NCBI RefSeq assembly: GCF_002514735.1
Contig: NZ_NBWU01000001.1
Location: 1,178,001 to 1,242,000 of the forward strand
Reading direction: 5' to 3'
DNA: 64,000 nucleotides
From: Sediminicola luteus
Lineage (GTDB): Bacteria > Bacteroidota > Bacteroidia > Flavobacteriales > Flavobacteriaceae
The notes under the pieces were generated by a model that had not been told where the DNA came from, did not search any database, and saw only the letters and a program-made list of their open reading frames with translations. Made by a program: the position numbers and the translations under genes. Below are positions 18,023 through 26,475 of the stretch, one piece after another. Within the stretch, counting starts at the first letter, position 1; each line of letters starts with the position of its first letter.

Positions 18023-18241
18023 ATGGATTTACAGCAATCTAAAATAGCATTGGCCAAACTAATTTTGGATATTGATAGTCAGGAGCTTATTGATAAAATC
18101 CTAAGGGTGGTGCAACAAGATTCCCCTGATTTTTGGGATAGTTTAAGTGAAGCTGAAAAGGAAGAAATCGCCTTAGGAATCAAACAATTGGATCAAGGAA
18201 AAGGAGTACCCCTTCAAAAGGTGCTTAAAGATATTTCGTGA
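18023..18241 (+). CDS. Antitoxin of a type II toxin-antitoxin pair (RelB-like)
   Basis: A 72-residue, acidic, helix-rich protein. The C-terminal half (FWDSLSEAEKEEIALGIKQLDQGKGVPLQKVLKD) matches the pattern of small addiction-module antitoxins of Bacteroidota, in which this part wraps the toxin. The N-terminus (residues 1-30) would dimerise or bind DNA. Its TGA overlaps the toxin ATG by 1 nt, so the two are translationally coupled, with the antitoxin made first. Confidence 0.82.
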   Translation: MDLQQSKIALAKLILDIDSQELIDKILRVVQQDSPDFWDSLSEAEKEEIALGIKQLDQGKGVPLQKVLKDIS

Positions 18242-18546
18242 TGGATGTTTTCCTATCACCATTGGCCATTACCAAATTAAAAGATTTGGTGGATTATCTG
18301 GAAATGGCTTGGGGGCAAAAAGTAAAACAGCGCTTTCTACAAAGGCTTGAAGCAAAAATCGAGCAACTAAAACAACATCCCAAGAGTTGCCCAAAATCCA
18401 AGGTGTATAAGGGCATTTACAAATGTGTTTTAAGTAAACAAACCAGTTTCTTTTATCGAATCAATACTGAATTGAAGGCCATTGAAATCATTTCTATTTT
18501 CGATAATAGACAAGACCCGGACACTATTTCTCTAACAGATAAGTAA
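18241..18546 (+). CDS. RelE/ParE-superfamily toxin
   Basis: A 101-residue basic protein with the family layout: an N-terminal strand (VFLSPLAI), two helices (TKLKDLVDYLEMAWGQKVKQRFLQRLEAKIEQL), then the sheet with KGIYKCVLSKQTSFFYRI and AIEIISIFDNRQDP. The last motif, IISIFDNRQ(D/N)P, is characteristic of ParE/RelE toxins of this phylum. Family members cleave ribosome-bound mRNA or poison gyrase; sequence does not decide which. The ATG at 18241 was preferred to the overlapping GTG at 18238. Confidence 0.87.
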   Translation: MDVFLSPLAITKLKDLVDYLEMAWGQKVKQRFLQRLEAKIEQLKQHPKSCPKSKVYKGIYKCVLSKQTSFFYRINTELKAIEIISIFDNRQDPDTISLTDK

Positions 18547-18576
18547 CTGAGGTGAGAAATAGATGTATGAAAAACC

Positions 18577-18659
18577 ATGCGACCTCTCCCCCCGAATGCT
18601 CTGGGTCGAAGTGACAGCCTGCTAATGTTTAGGGGTTCACCGACATTAGACTTTCGACT
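18577..18659 (+). repeat. Dispersed repeat, right copy of a direct pair
   Basis: Matches 16841-16920 in word order: ATGCGACCTCTCCCC, GGTCGAAGTGACA, TTTAGGGG, ACATTAGACTTTCGACT. It lies between the toxin gene and the convergent gene at 18666. Confidence 0.6.
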
Positions 18660-18665
18660 GACTCT

Positions 18666-19382
18666 CTAAAACTTTACCTCTTCGGTCAGAAGTTTGATTA
18701 ATTCGGGATCGTCCTTGAATTTTTCCTCAAAATTAAAGACTACCCTTTTAAAGGGGTTATAGCCCAACTCGACCAGTTTGCGATTTCTAAAACCGTCGAT
18801 AAAGCGGTAGACGATGAATTGGTTCGCATCTGGATTGGCTTCAAAATAGGCTTCCAGTTTTTGGGCGAGTTCGTCGCGCCATTGTAGGGAGGTCATTAAA
18901 TCTTCGCGGCTTACCTCGTCGAGTCCGGGGGCCTTTTCCAGTTGCTCTATTTGGGCTGGACTATACCAGCTTTGGGCCATTAGGCTTTTCCATTCGGCCA
19001 CGGCATGATTTTCGTTATTCGCGGCCAGGGCCTTGGCTTCATTCCCCATTTCTACAGGGATAATGTCCAAACGGGAACCGTCTTCGGCTTCGGCCAATTG
19101 AAAAAGGATGTATTTATTGGATTTCTTTTCGCTTTTGACCAAGATCAGGTTGTTGTCGAGTCGCTTTTCCACGCTCATTTTTTCCGTCATTTTGGGGTCG
19201 CCTTCGCGGCCTACATATTCAAATAGAACGGCGTCTTTGCTAAATGTGGCTTTTCTTAGATCGCCACCCATGGTGTGCATAAACCAAGTGTCGGCCGTTG
19301 GCAGTTGTCCGAAGCCATAAAGGGAAACGAATAATAAAGCGATTAGGGCTAGGCGAGATGGTCTGGTTGGTAGTTTGTACAT
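18666..19382 (-). CDS. Secreted protein of unknown function
   Basis: A protein of 238 residues with a signal peptide (residues about 1-25, ending YGFGQ). The mature part starts with short beta-like segments (VLFEYVGR, NLILVKSEKKSNKYILFQLA) followed by a long helical C-terminus (from about residue 125) rich in charged residues. No family motif or catalytic site was recognised. A conserved-looking helical domain in a small exported protein suggests a real gene. It stands alone, with repeats at both ends. Confidence 0.6.
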   Translation of the reverse strand: MYKLPTRPSRLALIALLFVSLYGFGQLPTADTWFMHTMGGDLRKATFSKDAVLFEYVGREGDPKMTEKMSVEKRLDNNLILVKSEKKSNKYILFQLAEAEDGSRLDIIPVEMGNEAKALAANNENHAVAEWKSLMAQSWYSPAQIEQLEKAPGLDEVSREDLMTSLQWRDELAQKLEAYFEANPDANQFIVYRFIDGFRNRKLVELGYNPFKRVVFNFEEKFKDDPELIKLLTEEVKF

Positions 19383-19797
19383 TGGATTTGTTTATTGATG
19401 CGGCAATAATAACAACATAATCCAGCGGCTTACCCCAAAATTGTATGGTTGTCACTATTTCCGGTTTAATTGGAAATTTTTGAGCTCTTAAATTGAATTG
19501 GAACCTCAATTATCGAAAAGAAAGGCAGGCCTGCATAGCTTATGATACGACAGGCTAGTATGCATAAATGTTGCGCAATGAGGTCTGATATTTAGTGGGT
19601 AGTAACTCTAACTAAGTTCGTGAATCAAGAGTGGAACTCTCTGTGATGCTCTGTGCTACTCCGTGAAAATCTGTGCAATAGCACAAAAGACTCAAGTTAC
19701 ACAGAGTCACGTCGAGAAGACGCAGAGTTACACTGAGAAAATACGTCAGGGTTTCAATAGATTACATTAAACCTTGATTCGCATTAAGTTTTTAAGG
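19383..19797 (+). repeat. Intergenic region containing 169-bp repeat copy 2
   Basis: No gene was seen in this 415-bp gap. The segment 19619-19787 is the inverted counterpart of 12856-13024 over its full 169 bp. The left part (19383-19618) would carry the promoter of the minus-strand gene ending at 18666 and has no other recognisable structure. Confidence 0.7.
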
Positions 19798-20094
19798 TTA
19801 CCCTATCGATATATGTAGTTGTTTGCCAAGCCCAATCTCGATTAACTTATAATAAGTTGAAATTTGGATATCACTAATACCCCTTTCAATTCGGGAAATA
19901 TAACTTTTTTTGGTACCCGTTTTTTCGGCCAATTCCTCTTGGGTCATATTGGCTTCTTTACGGGCTTCTTTAAGCATGGCGCCTAACCGAAAGGCTAAAG
20001 AATCGGCATCGAATGTATCGCGTTGGGCCGTTCCTTTTTCGCCGTATTTATCAATAAGGATATCTTCAAAATTCGTTATATCGTTCAAAATCAA
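19798..20094 (-). CDS. higA: HigA-like antitoxin, XRE helix-turn-helix
   Basis: A 98-residue antitoxin and probable autorepressor. The XRE domain covers about residues 36-90: LKEARKEANMTQEELAEKTG, then KSYISRIERGISDIQIST, the recognition helix and following turn. It is the second gene of the pair and overlaps the toxin gene by 4 nt, the toxin-first order typical of HigBA. The perfect palindrome upstream of the toxin is the expected binding site. Confidence 0.88.
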   Translation of the reverse strand: MILNDITNFEDILIDKYGEKGTAQRDTFDADSLAFRLGAMLKEARKEANMTQEELAEKTGTKKSYISRIERGISDIQISTYYKLIEIGLGKQLHISIG

Positions 20095-20429
20095 ATGTTT
20101 TTAGTTTTTAAATATTCTTTTTTAAGTTTTTCGGCAAGCTTGATTTCGCTTTTAGGCGTTTTCTGTGTTTTCTTGACAAAACAGTTCGTTAATACCACAA
20201 GGCTCCCCTCATCAAAAAAACATAAAATACGGATACTTTTAAAAGTCGTAATTACCCTTACTTCGTAAATACCATCTGTACTTTCGAGGGCTTTAAAGAA
20301 TTTTCTTGGTACACGTTTTTCAAAACGGATGAGGTCCAGCACGTATTCAATCTTAAGCTGTACTTTTTCATCTTGGGACTTATAAAACGAAATAAAGTAA
20401 TGTTTATATGCAATAATCCTTCTTACCAC
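20091..20429 (-). CDS. higB: HigB-like toxin (RelE superfamily)
   Basis: A 112-residue RelE-fold toxin of the Bacteroidota HigB type, an mRNA interferase family. Typical segments are IYEVRVITTFKSIRILCFFDEGSLVVLTNCFVKKTQKTP and the closing KSEIKLAEKLKKEY. The start is the GTG at 20429, giving MVRRIIAYKHYF. No downstream Met precedes the conserved region. That GTG lies 5 nt after the end of a consensus -7 box, so the transcript may be leaderless. Confidence 0.87.
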   Translation of the reverse strand: MVRRIIAYKHYFISFYKSQDEKVQLKIEYVLDLIRFEKRVPRKFFKALESTDGIYEVRVITTFKSIRILCFFDEGSLVVLTNCFVKKTQKTPKSEIKLAEKLKKEYLKTKNI

Positions 20430-20433
20430 AACA

Positions 20434-20455
20434 CAAAGTTAACTAATTAGTTAAC
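20434..20455 (-). promoter_or_regulatory. HigBA promoter -7 box overlapped by a perfect 18-bp operator palindrome
   Basis: On the minus strand TAACTTTG (20441 to 20434) matches TAnnTTTG. The palindrome GTTAACTAATTAGTTAAC at 20438-20455 covers its first four bases and extends upstream. Binding of HigA here would block transcription, which is classical autoregulation; the binding itself is inferred. Confidence 0.65.
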
Positions 20456-20535
20456 AAATGAAGCACGGTTTGATGGTTTTGTATATAAAAACTATTAGCG
20501 GTTGTGTGGTTCTAGTAGCTTGGCTGTAAGGTGGT

Positions 20536-21429
20536 TTACTCTAATAGTTTGTATAAGGCCTCAGCAAATTGCTGACCCAAATCGATATAACCGGCGCTGT
20601 CGTAGTGCCAGGGGTCAGAGTAGGCATAGTAGCGGGTAGATCTGACAATGGCTGCCCTTTCGTCGGAACGGACAAAGGCTTCTTGGGCGTGCTGCACCAG
20701 TTCGCCATACTTCCAGACCTTACCTTCGGTATTGTTCCAAGAATCCGAGATCTTGCCGATGACCACCGGAATATCGTCTTGGCGCAAAGCGGCCCGGATC
20801 AAATCCATCAGCCGTTTTAAGTGGACCTCGTACTTGCGGGCCACTTCTTCATTGGCAGCATCACTTTCCCCTTGCATCCAAACGATGCCCGAGGGAATGA
20901 TGTGGTCCGTGATACCATTACCATCGATATCCGTATCGGCCAAGGCTTGGTTTAGGGTCTTTAGAAAATGGTCGTATTGGTTAAGGCCATTCTTTCCTCG
21001 AAAATCCGGTTCCCATGATCCAAAATGCCGGGCTGCCGTACTATCTAATGAGGTACCTCCGCGCGAGTATTTGATAAAAGCGATTTTTTCTCCCGGATAT
21101 AGGGCTTGTAGGCGTTTGGCCATACTTAACTCTACGCCAAAACGATCGCCCAGGGTATTCTGTTTTCCGTTCGATGCAAAGCCGCGGCCATGGCCGGGTT
21201 TAAGGGGCTCCCAAAACCCGTGCCCACCGTCTAGCGCTTCATCCGGTGCCGGGTTACCATGGAAAATATAAACGTTTTCGTAGCCGGTCTTGAGGGAATC
21301 GGGCAAATCTTTGGTATAGCCAAAACCATCCATATTCGATTGGCCACCCAAATAGAACAGCCGGATGTTTTCGGTTTTTTGGCCCAAGGCCAATAGTGGG
21401 AGTAGGGTGAATAGCAGACGGAGTTTCAT
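20536..21429 (-). CDS. Secreted SASA-type carbohydrate acetylesterase (SGNH hydrolase)
   Basis: An exported esterase of 297 residues of the sialate O-acetylesterase/acetylxylan esterase type. The signal peptide is MKLRLLFTLLPLLALG; the ATG at 21429 was chosen since the start at 21444 adds only MPPKT. The catalytic serine lies in LGGQSNMDG, the oxyanion region includes WMQGESDA, and SDPWHYDSAGY supplies the Asp and His near the C-terminus. It overlaps the preceding gene by 4 nt and is the last of a three-gene operon with the NagX-like gene. Deacetylation of acetylated sugars is a likely role. Confidence 0.85.
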   Translation of the reverse strand: MKLRLLFTLLPLLALGQKTENIRLFYLGGQSNMDGFGYTKDLPDSLKTGYENVYIFHGNPAPDEALDGGHGFWEPLKPGHGRGFASNGKQNTLGDRFGVELSMAKRLQALYPGEKIAFIKYSRGGTSLDSTAARHFGSWEPDFRGKNGLNQYDHFLKTLNQALADTDIDGNGITDHIIPSGIVWMQGESDAANEEVARKYEVHLKRLMDLIRAALRQDDIPVVIGKISDSWNNTEGKVWKYGELVQHAQEAFVRSDERAAIVRSTRYYAYSDPWHYDSAGYIDLGQQFAEALYKLLE

Positions 21430-22022
21430 GGTTTTTGGTGGCATTGGTTGTTATAAAAAGCGATGACTTCGTTGGGCAAATTCAATCGTTTGTCGTTGAT
21501 ATCCTTTACCAAATTGGGGCAATCGGAAAAGAAACGCGACAACACCTTCTTTTTTAATCCGAATACACCTTGGGTAACCCGGACAAGCTCGGGTTGATTG
21601 GCTTTTCTAAAATAATCTATAGTGTCGATATAACCCGATTCGTGATCCCGATATTCTATTTGGTAATGTATGGCCCTTCCGGTGCAGAGTTGTTTTACAA
21701 AGGCAAACTCTCCACTGGAGTCTATGCGATACGCTTCATTAAAAAAGCTACCTGAAGGTTTTAAAGCCAGCCTGACAAAAAGATCGTTACCCCGTTTATA
21801 GGCCTGGATTTTTTTAGAGGCGAAACGTTTTTTCCCTGCTTCCCCCTGGTAACGGATCTTGGTCAATAGCCCGCCAAAGGGCTCGGCTTTGCGATCCATA
21901 ATCTTGCCATACAGGGTATCGCCATTATTCAAAACCACAAACCCTTCTTTGTATCCGTCCTGGGCCGTAACCGACAGCAGTACAAACAAAAAGAAGGGTA
22001 TTACGGAACCGAAGTTTTTCAA
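21426..22022 (-). CDS. Secreted protein of unknown function
   Basis: A 198-residue protein with a signal peptide (MKNFGSVIPFFLFVLLSVTAQ). The mature start, EGFVVLNNGDTLYGKI, is the NGDTLxGxI pattern found at the start of many exported Bacteroidota proteins of unknown function, which may form beta-barrel-like or sandwich domains. Two cysteines near the C-terminus could form a disulfide. It lies 3 nt after the NagX-like gene and overlaps the esterase gene by 4 nt, so the three are surely co-transcribed. Confidence 0.68.
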   Translation of the reverse strand: MKNFGSVIPFFLFVLLSVTAQDGYKEGFVVLNNGDTLYGKIMDRKAEPFGGLLTKIRYQGEAGKKRFASKKIQAYKRGNDLFVRLALKPSGSFFNEAYRIDSSGEFAFVKQLCTGRAIHYQIEYRDHESGYIDTIDYFRKANQPELVRVTQGVFGLKKKVLSRFFSDCPNLVKDINDKRLNLPNEVIAFYNNQCHQKP

Positions 22023-22025
22023 GGT

Positions 22026-23111
22026 TTATACTTTGATAAATATTTTCTTTTTATACATCCAGGCAGCCAAGAACATATAAAAGGCTACTACCGTGAGACC
22101 GTATAACAAAGAGGATAGTTTAACCGCCATAAAATCGTGTACATAAATGGTGTTGAACAACCAACCATGTAAAGAGGTGTCGCCCACTTTGATCAAGCCC
22201 ATGATCTTGGAGATGAAACTGCTCAAAAAGTATACCGTAATGGCATTGGCACCCACCTTTTTGAAAATGGTACCAAAAACAATATCCTTAACATCGGTAA
22301 GGTAATAGATCAGGGCCAAAAAGAGGTTGGCCCAACCGGCGGTAACCAAAACGAAAGAGCTGGTCCAAAGGGCTTTGTTGATCGGAAAGACCATATTCCA
22401 GAGATAGCCCAATACCAAGAGCCCAACCCCTAAAAGCAGCATATCCTTTACCTTGTTTTCGCGTTTCGACAATAAAATAAGACCGGTAAAAATACCCAAG
22501 AGGCTACTACAAATGGCGGGTAAGGAGCTTAAAAGCCCTTCGGGATCGTAGTCGGGTTGCCACATATGGGTACCTAGTACGTTCAGATCTATATAATTGG
22601 CCCAGTTGTGTGGGGCACGATCAAAGGTGGGGGCCATACCGTTCAGGGGTACATAACCCATAAACAACCAATAACCGACCAAAATGGCCACACAAATACC
22701 TAAAATGGTTTTCCAATTGCAGTTTAAAAAGAGGATGGCCGCAAAAAAGAAAGAGATACCGATACGTTGCAATACCCCTGGGAAACGGATAAACTCAAAG
22801 TCTTTGATAAAAGGAAAACTCAGCGTAAAGGCGCCTAAAAAGAGTCCGAGCCCAATGAGTTTTAAAGTACGGATGCTTATTTTCTTATAGGTGCCCGCAT
22901 TAGGGGTACGCCCTTTATAGGCGAATACGATAGAGGTACCTACGATAAAGAGGAAAAAGGGAAACACCAGATCGGTTGGGGTGTAGCCGTGCCATTTGGC
23001 ATGTAAAAAAGGGGCATACACATGGCTCCAGGTGCCTGGGGTGTTCACCAAAATCATTAGAGCAATGGTGAGCCCGCGAAAGATGTCTACGGAAATAATG
23101 CGTTGTTTCAT
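22026..23111 (-). CDS. NagX/DUF5009-type membrane acyltransferase (HGSNAT-like)
   Basis: A multi-pass membrane protein of 361 residues related to heparan-alpha-glucosaminide N-acetyltransferase (COG4299). The N-terminal signature RIISVDIFRGLTIALMILVN is followed by KWHGYTPTDLVFPFFLFIVG, with the catalytic-type histidine region of the family in the first loop. About ten hydrophobic segments follow. Homologues occur in N-acetylglucosamine catabolic clusters, where they are thought to modify or transport amino sugars. It is the first gene of the operon with the secreted protein and esterase. Confidence 0.87.
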   Translation of the reverse strand: MKQRIISVDIFRGLTIALMILVNTPGTWSHVYAPFLHAKWHGYTPTDLVFPFFLFIVGTSIVFAYKGRTPNAGTYKKISIRTLKLIGLGLFLGAFTLSFPFIKDFEFIRFPGVLQRIGISFFFAAILFLNCNWKTILGICVAILVGYWLFMGYVPLNGMAPTFDRAPHNWANYIDLNVLGTHMWQPDYDPEGLLSSLPAICSSLLGIFTGLILLSKRENKVKDMLLLGVGLLVLGYLWNMVFPINKALWTSSFVLVTAGWANLFLALIYYLTDVKDIVFGTIFKKVGANAITVYFLSSFISKIMGLIKVGDTSLHGWLFNTIYVHDFMAVKLSSLLYGLTVVAFYMFLAAWMYKKKIFIKV

Positions 23112-23310
23112 GGTCGTTTGGTTGTAGTGGTTTTTAGTTGTTTAGAGAACCTACACAAAACGGTAGGTTCCTTTTCCTTTTTGGTTTACCAAGGAAAAGG
23201 CCAAACAAGATACGCAATAGCCCTGATCGATAAAAACGGATTTTTACCCATTTCCCATGATAGTTTGCCATGGCCGGGTAAAGCGGTGGAAAAAGGAGTG
23301 GGTTCAAAAC

Positions 23311-23337
23311 AAAAAGGCCCCGAATCCGGAGCCTTTT
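23311..23337 (-). terminator. Intrinsic terminator of the symporter gene
   Basis: Read on the minus strand, AAAAGGC / GCCTTTTT arms with an inner CCG/CGG stem are followed by TTTTTGTTTT. It begins 49 nt after the symporter stop and separates it from the NagX-like operon. Confidence 0.8.
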
Positions 23338-23386
23338 AATCATTATCTATAGTCTTTTTTCTATGGTCTATTCTCCATATTCTGGA

Positions 23387-25195
23387 CTAAAGTATATCTT
23401 TTCGAATCTTTTTCCAGGCTCGGGCCAATAAGAATCCGGATACAATAGCGGTTGCCGTTAGGGCCATGGCTGCCGTGGTTTTTCCATAGATCCAATAACC
23501 TGTGGCGAACATACAGGAATAAATGAGTACACAACCCAATAGCATGGCCGAAATACCTGCGGGTACACTCCATTTTTGACCGGGTTCTACCACCTCTACG
23601 GCATCTACACGGGCATCGTCTACCACTTTGGCCCAGCCAGGACCTCCGGGCTGTATCTTTTTATAGAACGAACGTAATACTTCGTTCGATTCGGGTTGGG
23701 TCAGAAAAGTGGCGGCCAACCATATAGCGGTGGTTATGATCACGACGAACGGAATCTCGGCCCAAGCGGGCATCATTCCGGCATCGCCGAACAATAGTGG
23801 CCCCAAGGCGGTGGTCTTGAGTAAAATGGATAAGATACCCGAGGCGAACATGGCCGTAATCTCCGACCAGGCATTTATACGCCACCAGAACCAACGCAGG
23901 ATAAAGATAAGTCCGGTACCAGCACCGAACACTAGCAATAGGCTGAACAACTGCATGGCGTTTTGCATCAATAGGGCAAGACCGGCACTGAGTACCATTA
24001 AGATTACGGTAGAGATTCGACCCACGGCTACCAAACGCTTTTCGGAAGCATCTGGGTTGACTTGTTTTTTATAGAAATCGTAGACTACATAAGACGAACC
24101 CCAGTTCAATTGGGTAGAAATCGTACTCATATAGGCGGCCACCAAAGAGGCCAAAACGATACCCAATAAGCCGCTGGGTAGCTTGGTCAGCATGGCCGAA
24201 TAGGCCAAATCATGACCCAATTTCCCTTCTTCTACATTCGGAAAGGCTTCGGCTATACTGGCAACATCTGGATATACTACCAAAGAGGCCAAAGCGACCA
24301 AAATCCAGGGCCAAGGTCTTAGGGCATAGTGCATGATGTTAAAGAAAAAGGTGGCTCCAATGGCATGGTTTTCGTCTTTGGCGGCCAACATACGCTGGGC
24401 GATATAACCCCCACCGCCAGGTTCGGCACCGGGGTACCACGAGCTCCACCATTGTACGGCCAACGGTATCACCAATAAGGTAATCACTGCCTCGGTATTA
24501 CTGAATTCGGGTAGTATCGATAATTTTCCGGCTACGTTTTCGTGGGTCAATAGGGCTTCGATACCGCCAACTTCGGGCAGATTTACCAAATAAACCGCAG
24601 CACCTATGGCACCTCCCATGGCTACGAAGAACAACAAGAAATCGGTATAAACCACCCCTTTAAAACCGCCCAAGGCACTAAAGGTTACGGTAATTAAACC
24701 AGCACCTACAACGGTTTGCCAAGGATCCAAGCCTAACATTACCCCACCGATCTTAATAGCGGCCAAGGTCACGGCACTCATGGTAATTACGTTAAAGATT
24801 ACCCCTAGGTATATGGCCCTAAATTTACGCAGAAAACTTGCCGGGGCACCCCCATAGCGCAATTCGTAAAACTCCAGGTCGGTATTTACGTTCGATTTAC
24901 GCCAGAGTTTGGCATAGACGAAAACGGTTAAAAGTCCCGTGATCAAAAAGGCCCACCAGACCCAGTTACCCGACACCCCATTACTACGAACGATATCGGT
25001 TACCAAATTGGGTGTATCGGTAGAAAAGGTAGTAGCCACCATAGAGAGGCCCAAAAGCCACCAAGGCATGGTACGACCCGAAAGGAAATATTCAGAAGAA
25101 CTCTTACCAGACGATTTGGAGACATAGATCCCGATGCCCAGCACCAGGGTAAAAAAGATGATTATCAGACTGTAATCTAAGGTTGATAACTGCAT
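23387..25195 (-). CDS. Sodium:solute symporter (SSS family)
   Basis: A 602-residue inner-membrane transporter with about 13-14 helices. The N-terminus (LDYSLIIIFFTLVLGIGIYV) and the SSSEYFLSGRTMPWWLLGLSM stretch are diagnostic of the family, as is the ALGGFKGVVYTDFLLFF region near residues 175-190. The GGGGYIAQRMLAAKDE motif near 265 is also characteristic. Members carry sugars, sialic acids or vitamins with sodium. The neighbouring esterase and NagX-like genes make an amino or acetylated sugar plausible. It has its own terminator and is divergent from the TauE-like gene. Confidence 0.92.
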   Translation of the reverse strand: MQLSTLDYSLIIIFFTLVLGIGIYVSKSSGKSSSEYFLSGRTMPWWLLGLSMVATTFSTDTPNLVTDIVRSNGVSGNWVWWAFLITGLLTVFVYAKLWRKSNVNTDLEFYELRYGGAPASFLRKFRAIYLGVIFNVITMSAVTLAAIKIGGVMLGLDPWQTVVGAGLITVTFSALGGFKGVVYTDFLLFFVAMGGAIGAAVYLVNLPEVGGIEALLTHENVAGKLSILPEFSNTEAVITLLVIPLAVQWWSSWYPGAEPGGGGYIAQRMLAAKDENHAIGATFFFNIMHYALRPWPWILVALASLVVYPDVASIAEAFPNVEEGKLGHDLAYSAMLTKLPSGLLGIVLASLVAAYMSTISTQLNWGSSYVVYDFYKKQVNPDASEKRLVAVGRISTVILMVLSAGLALLMQNAMQLFSLLLVFGAGTGLIFILRWFWWRINAWSEITAMFASGILSILLKTTALGPLLFGDAGMMPAWAEIPFVVIITTAIWLAATFLTQPESNEVLRSFYKKIQPGGPGWAKVVDDARVDAVEVVEPGQKWSVPAGISAMLLGCVLIYSCMFATGYWIYGKTTAAMALTATAIVSGFLLARAWKKIRKDIL

Positions 25196-25282
25196 GGGTT
25201 TGGATTTTGGTAAGCGTTAAAGATATTATTTTTTTTGGATTGCCTCCGGGCCCTTCGCTAATTGGTTTATCTTGGCCCATTA

Positions 25283-26020
25283 ATGGAAATCTCCACCACT
25301 TCTTGGATCTTGGCCAACCTGGGTATTTTTATACTCGGTATCTCTAAATCGGGGCTTAAAGGTATCGGTATCGTTATCGTGACCTTAATGGCATTGGCCT
25401 TTGGGGCCAAGGCCTCTACCGGGTTGATCGTACCGCTGTTGGTGGTGGGTGATATTTTCGCGGCCGCGTATTATCGCCGGCATGTAGAGTGGAAATATAT
25501 GTGGCGTTTTCTCCCTTGGATCGTAGTGGGCCTATTGATCGGAACCGCTATCGGAAAAGATTTGCCCGAAGCCCTTTTTAAATGGTGTATGGCCGCTATT
25601 ATTTTGTTAAGTGTGGGCCTTATGTGGTGGTGGGATCTACGCAAATCTAAAAAAGTCCCAACCCATTGGACCTTTGGGGGTGTCATGGGCATTGTAGCCG
25701 GAACCACCTCAATGATCGGGAATTTGGCCGGGGTGTTTTCCAATATTTTCTTTTTGGCCATGCGCCTGCCCAAAAATGCCTTTATAGGTACCGCGGCCTG
25801 GGTGTTTTTGGTCGTGAATATTGTTAAGCTGCCTTTTCATATTTTTATTTGGGAAACCATTAGTTGGGATACCTTGGTAATCAATGCCAAATTGTTACCG
25901 GCCTTGATTATTGGGTTGTTATCGGGGGTGCGCATCGTTAGGGCCATTGCCGATACCCACTATCGTAAAATGATCTTGATCCTTACCGCCTTTGGTGCCT
26001 TAATGTTGTTGTTGCGGTAA
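25283..26020 (+). CDS. TauE/SafE-type membrane transporter
   Basis: An inner-membrane protein of 245 residues with about eight helices in two related halves. The first half begins ILANLGIFILGISKSGLKG, and the second has GVMGIVAGTTSMIGNLAGVFSNIFFL, the repeated glycine-rich signature of the sulfite exporter TauE/SafE family. The ATG at 25283 was chosen; a -7-like TATCTTG lies about 9 nt upstream of it, so the TTG at 25262 would precede the promoter. The family exports sulfite, sulfoacetate or related organosulfonates; the substrate is unknown. Confidence 0.87.
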   Translation: MEISTTSWILANLGIFILGISKSGLKGIGIVIVTLMALAFGAKASTGLIVPLLVVGDIFAAAYYRRHVEWKYMWRFLPWIVVGLLIGTAIGKDLPEALFKWCMAAIILLSVGLMWWWDLRKSKKVPTHWTFGGVMGIVAGTTSMIGNLAGVFSNIFFLAMRLPKNAFIGTAAWVFLVVNIVKLPFHIFIWETISWDTLVINAKLLPALIIGLLSGVRIVRAIADTHYRKMILILTAFGALMLLLR

Positions 26021-26084
26021 CCCGGAACTTGACAGGATTTTGAAACCTGTCAGGTTTGGCAGACTAACATTCAAAAAACACACA

Positions 26085-26468
26085 ATGGACACCGATACTA
26101 TACTGGGTTTACGAACCACTATTTACAAAGTACCTGATTTAGAAAAGGCCAAAGCTTGGTATGCCAAGGCCTTTGCGACCCCACCTTATTTTGACGAACC
26201 TTTTTATGTAGGTTTTAATATAGGTGGGTACGAGTTGGGGTTGTTACCTGAAGAAAAGGCTAAAACAGAGAAAGGCGATAATGTGCTTTCGTATTGGGGG
26301 GTTACCGACATTCAAAAACAATACGAAAATCTGTTATCGCTAGGGGCAAGGGAACATGAGGCGCCCCACGGGGTAGGTGGTCCGTTACAAGTAGCCACCG
26401 TATACGACCCTTGGGACAATGTTATAGGGTTGATTTTTAATCCCACCTTTAAGGCACAACGGCAATAA
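26085..26468 (+). CDS. VOC-superfamily (glyoxalase/bleomycin-resistance fold) protein
   Basis: A 127-residue protein with two beta-alpha-beta-beta-beta units. The first is RTTIYKVPDLEKAKAWYAKAF ... YVGFNIGGYELGLLP, the second SYWGVTDIQKQYENLLSLGA ... VATVYDPWDNVIGLIFNP. Metal-ligand positions are not all conserved, so it may bind without catalysis. The ATG at 26085 starts the fold; the frame upstream passes through a hairpin AAACCTG-T-CAGGTTT (about 26043-26057), a common intergenic repeat. It ends 7 nt before the AraC-type regulator gene and may share its transcript. Confidence 0.82.
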   Translation: MDTDTILGLRTTIYKVPDLEKAKAWYAKAFATPPYFDEPFYVGFNIGGYELGLLPEEKAKTEKGDNVLSYWGVTDIQKQYENLLSLGAREHEAPHGVGGPLQVATVYDPWDNVIGLIFNPTFKAQRQ

Positions 26469-26475
26469 CCCTATT

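Noticed and set aside
12856-19787. Integrative element or prophage.
   Set aside because: Although repeats bound the region, no integrase, transposase, tRNA target or phage structural gene was seen.
12492-19797. CRISPR array, prompted by the many short repeats.
   Set aside because: The repeats are irregular in length and spacing, and there are no constant repeat-spacer units or cas genes.
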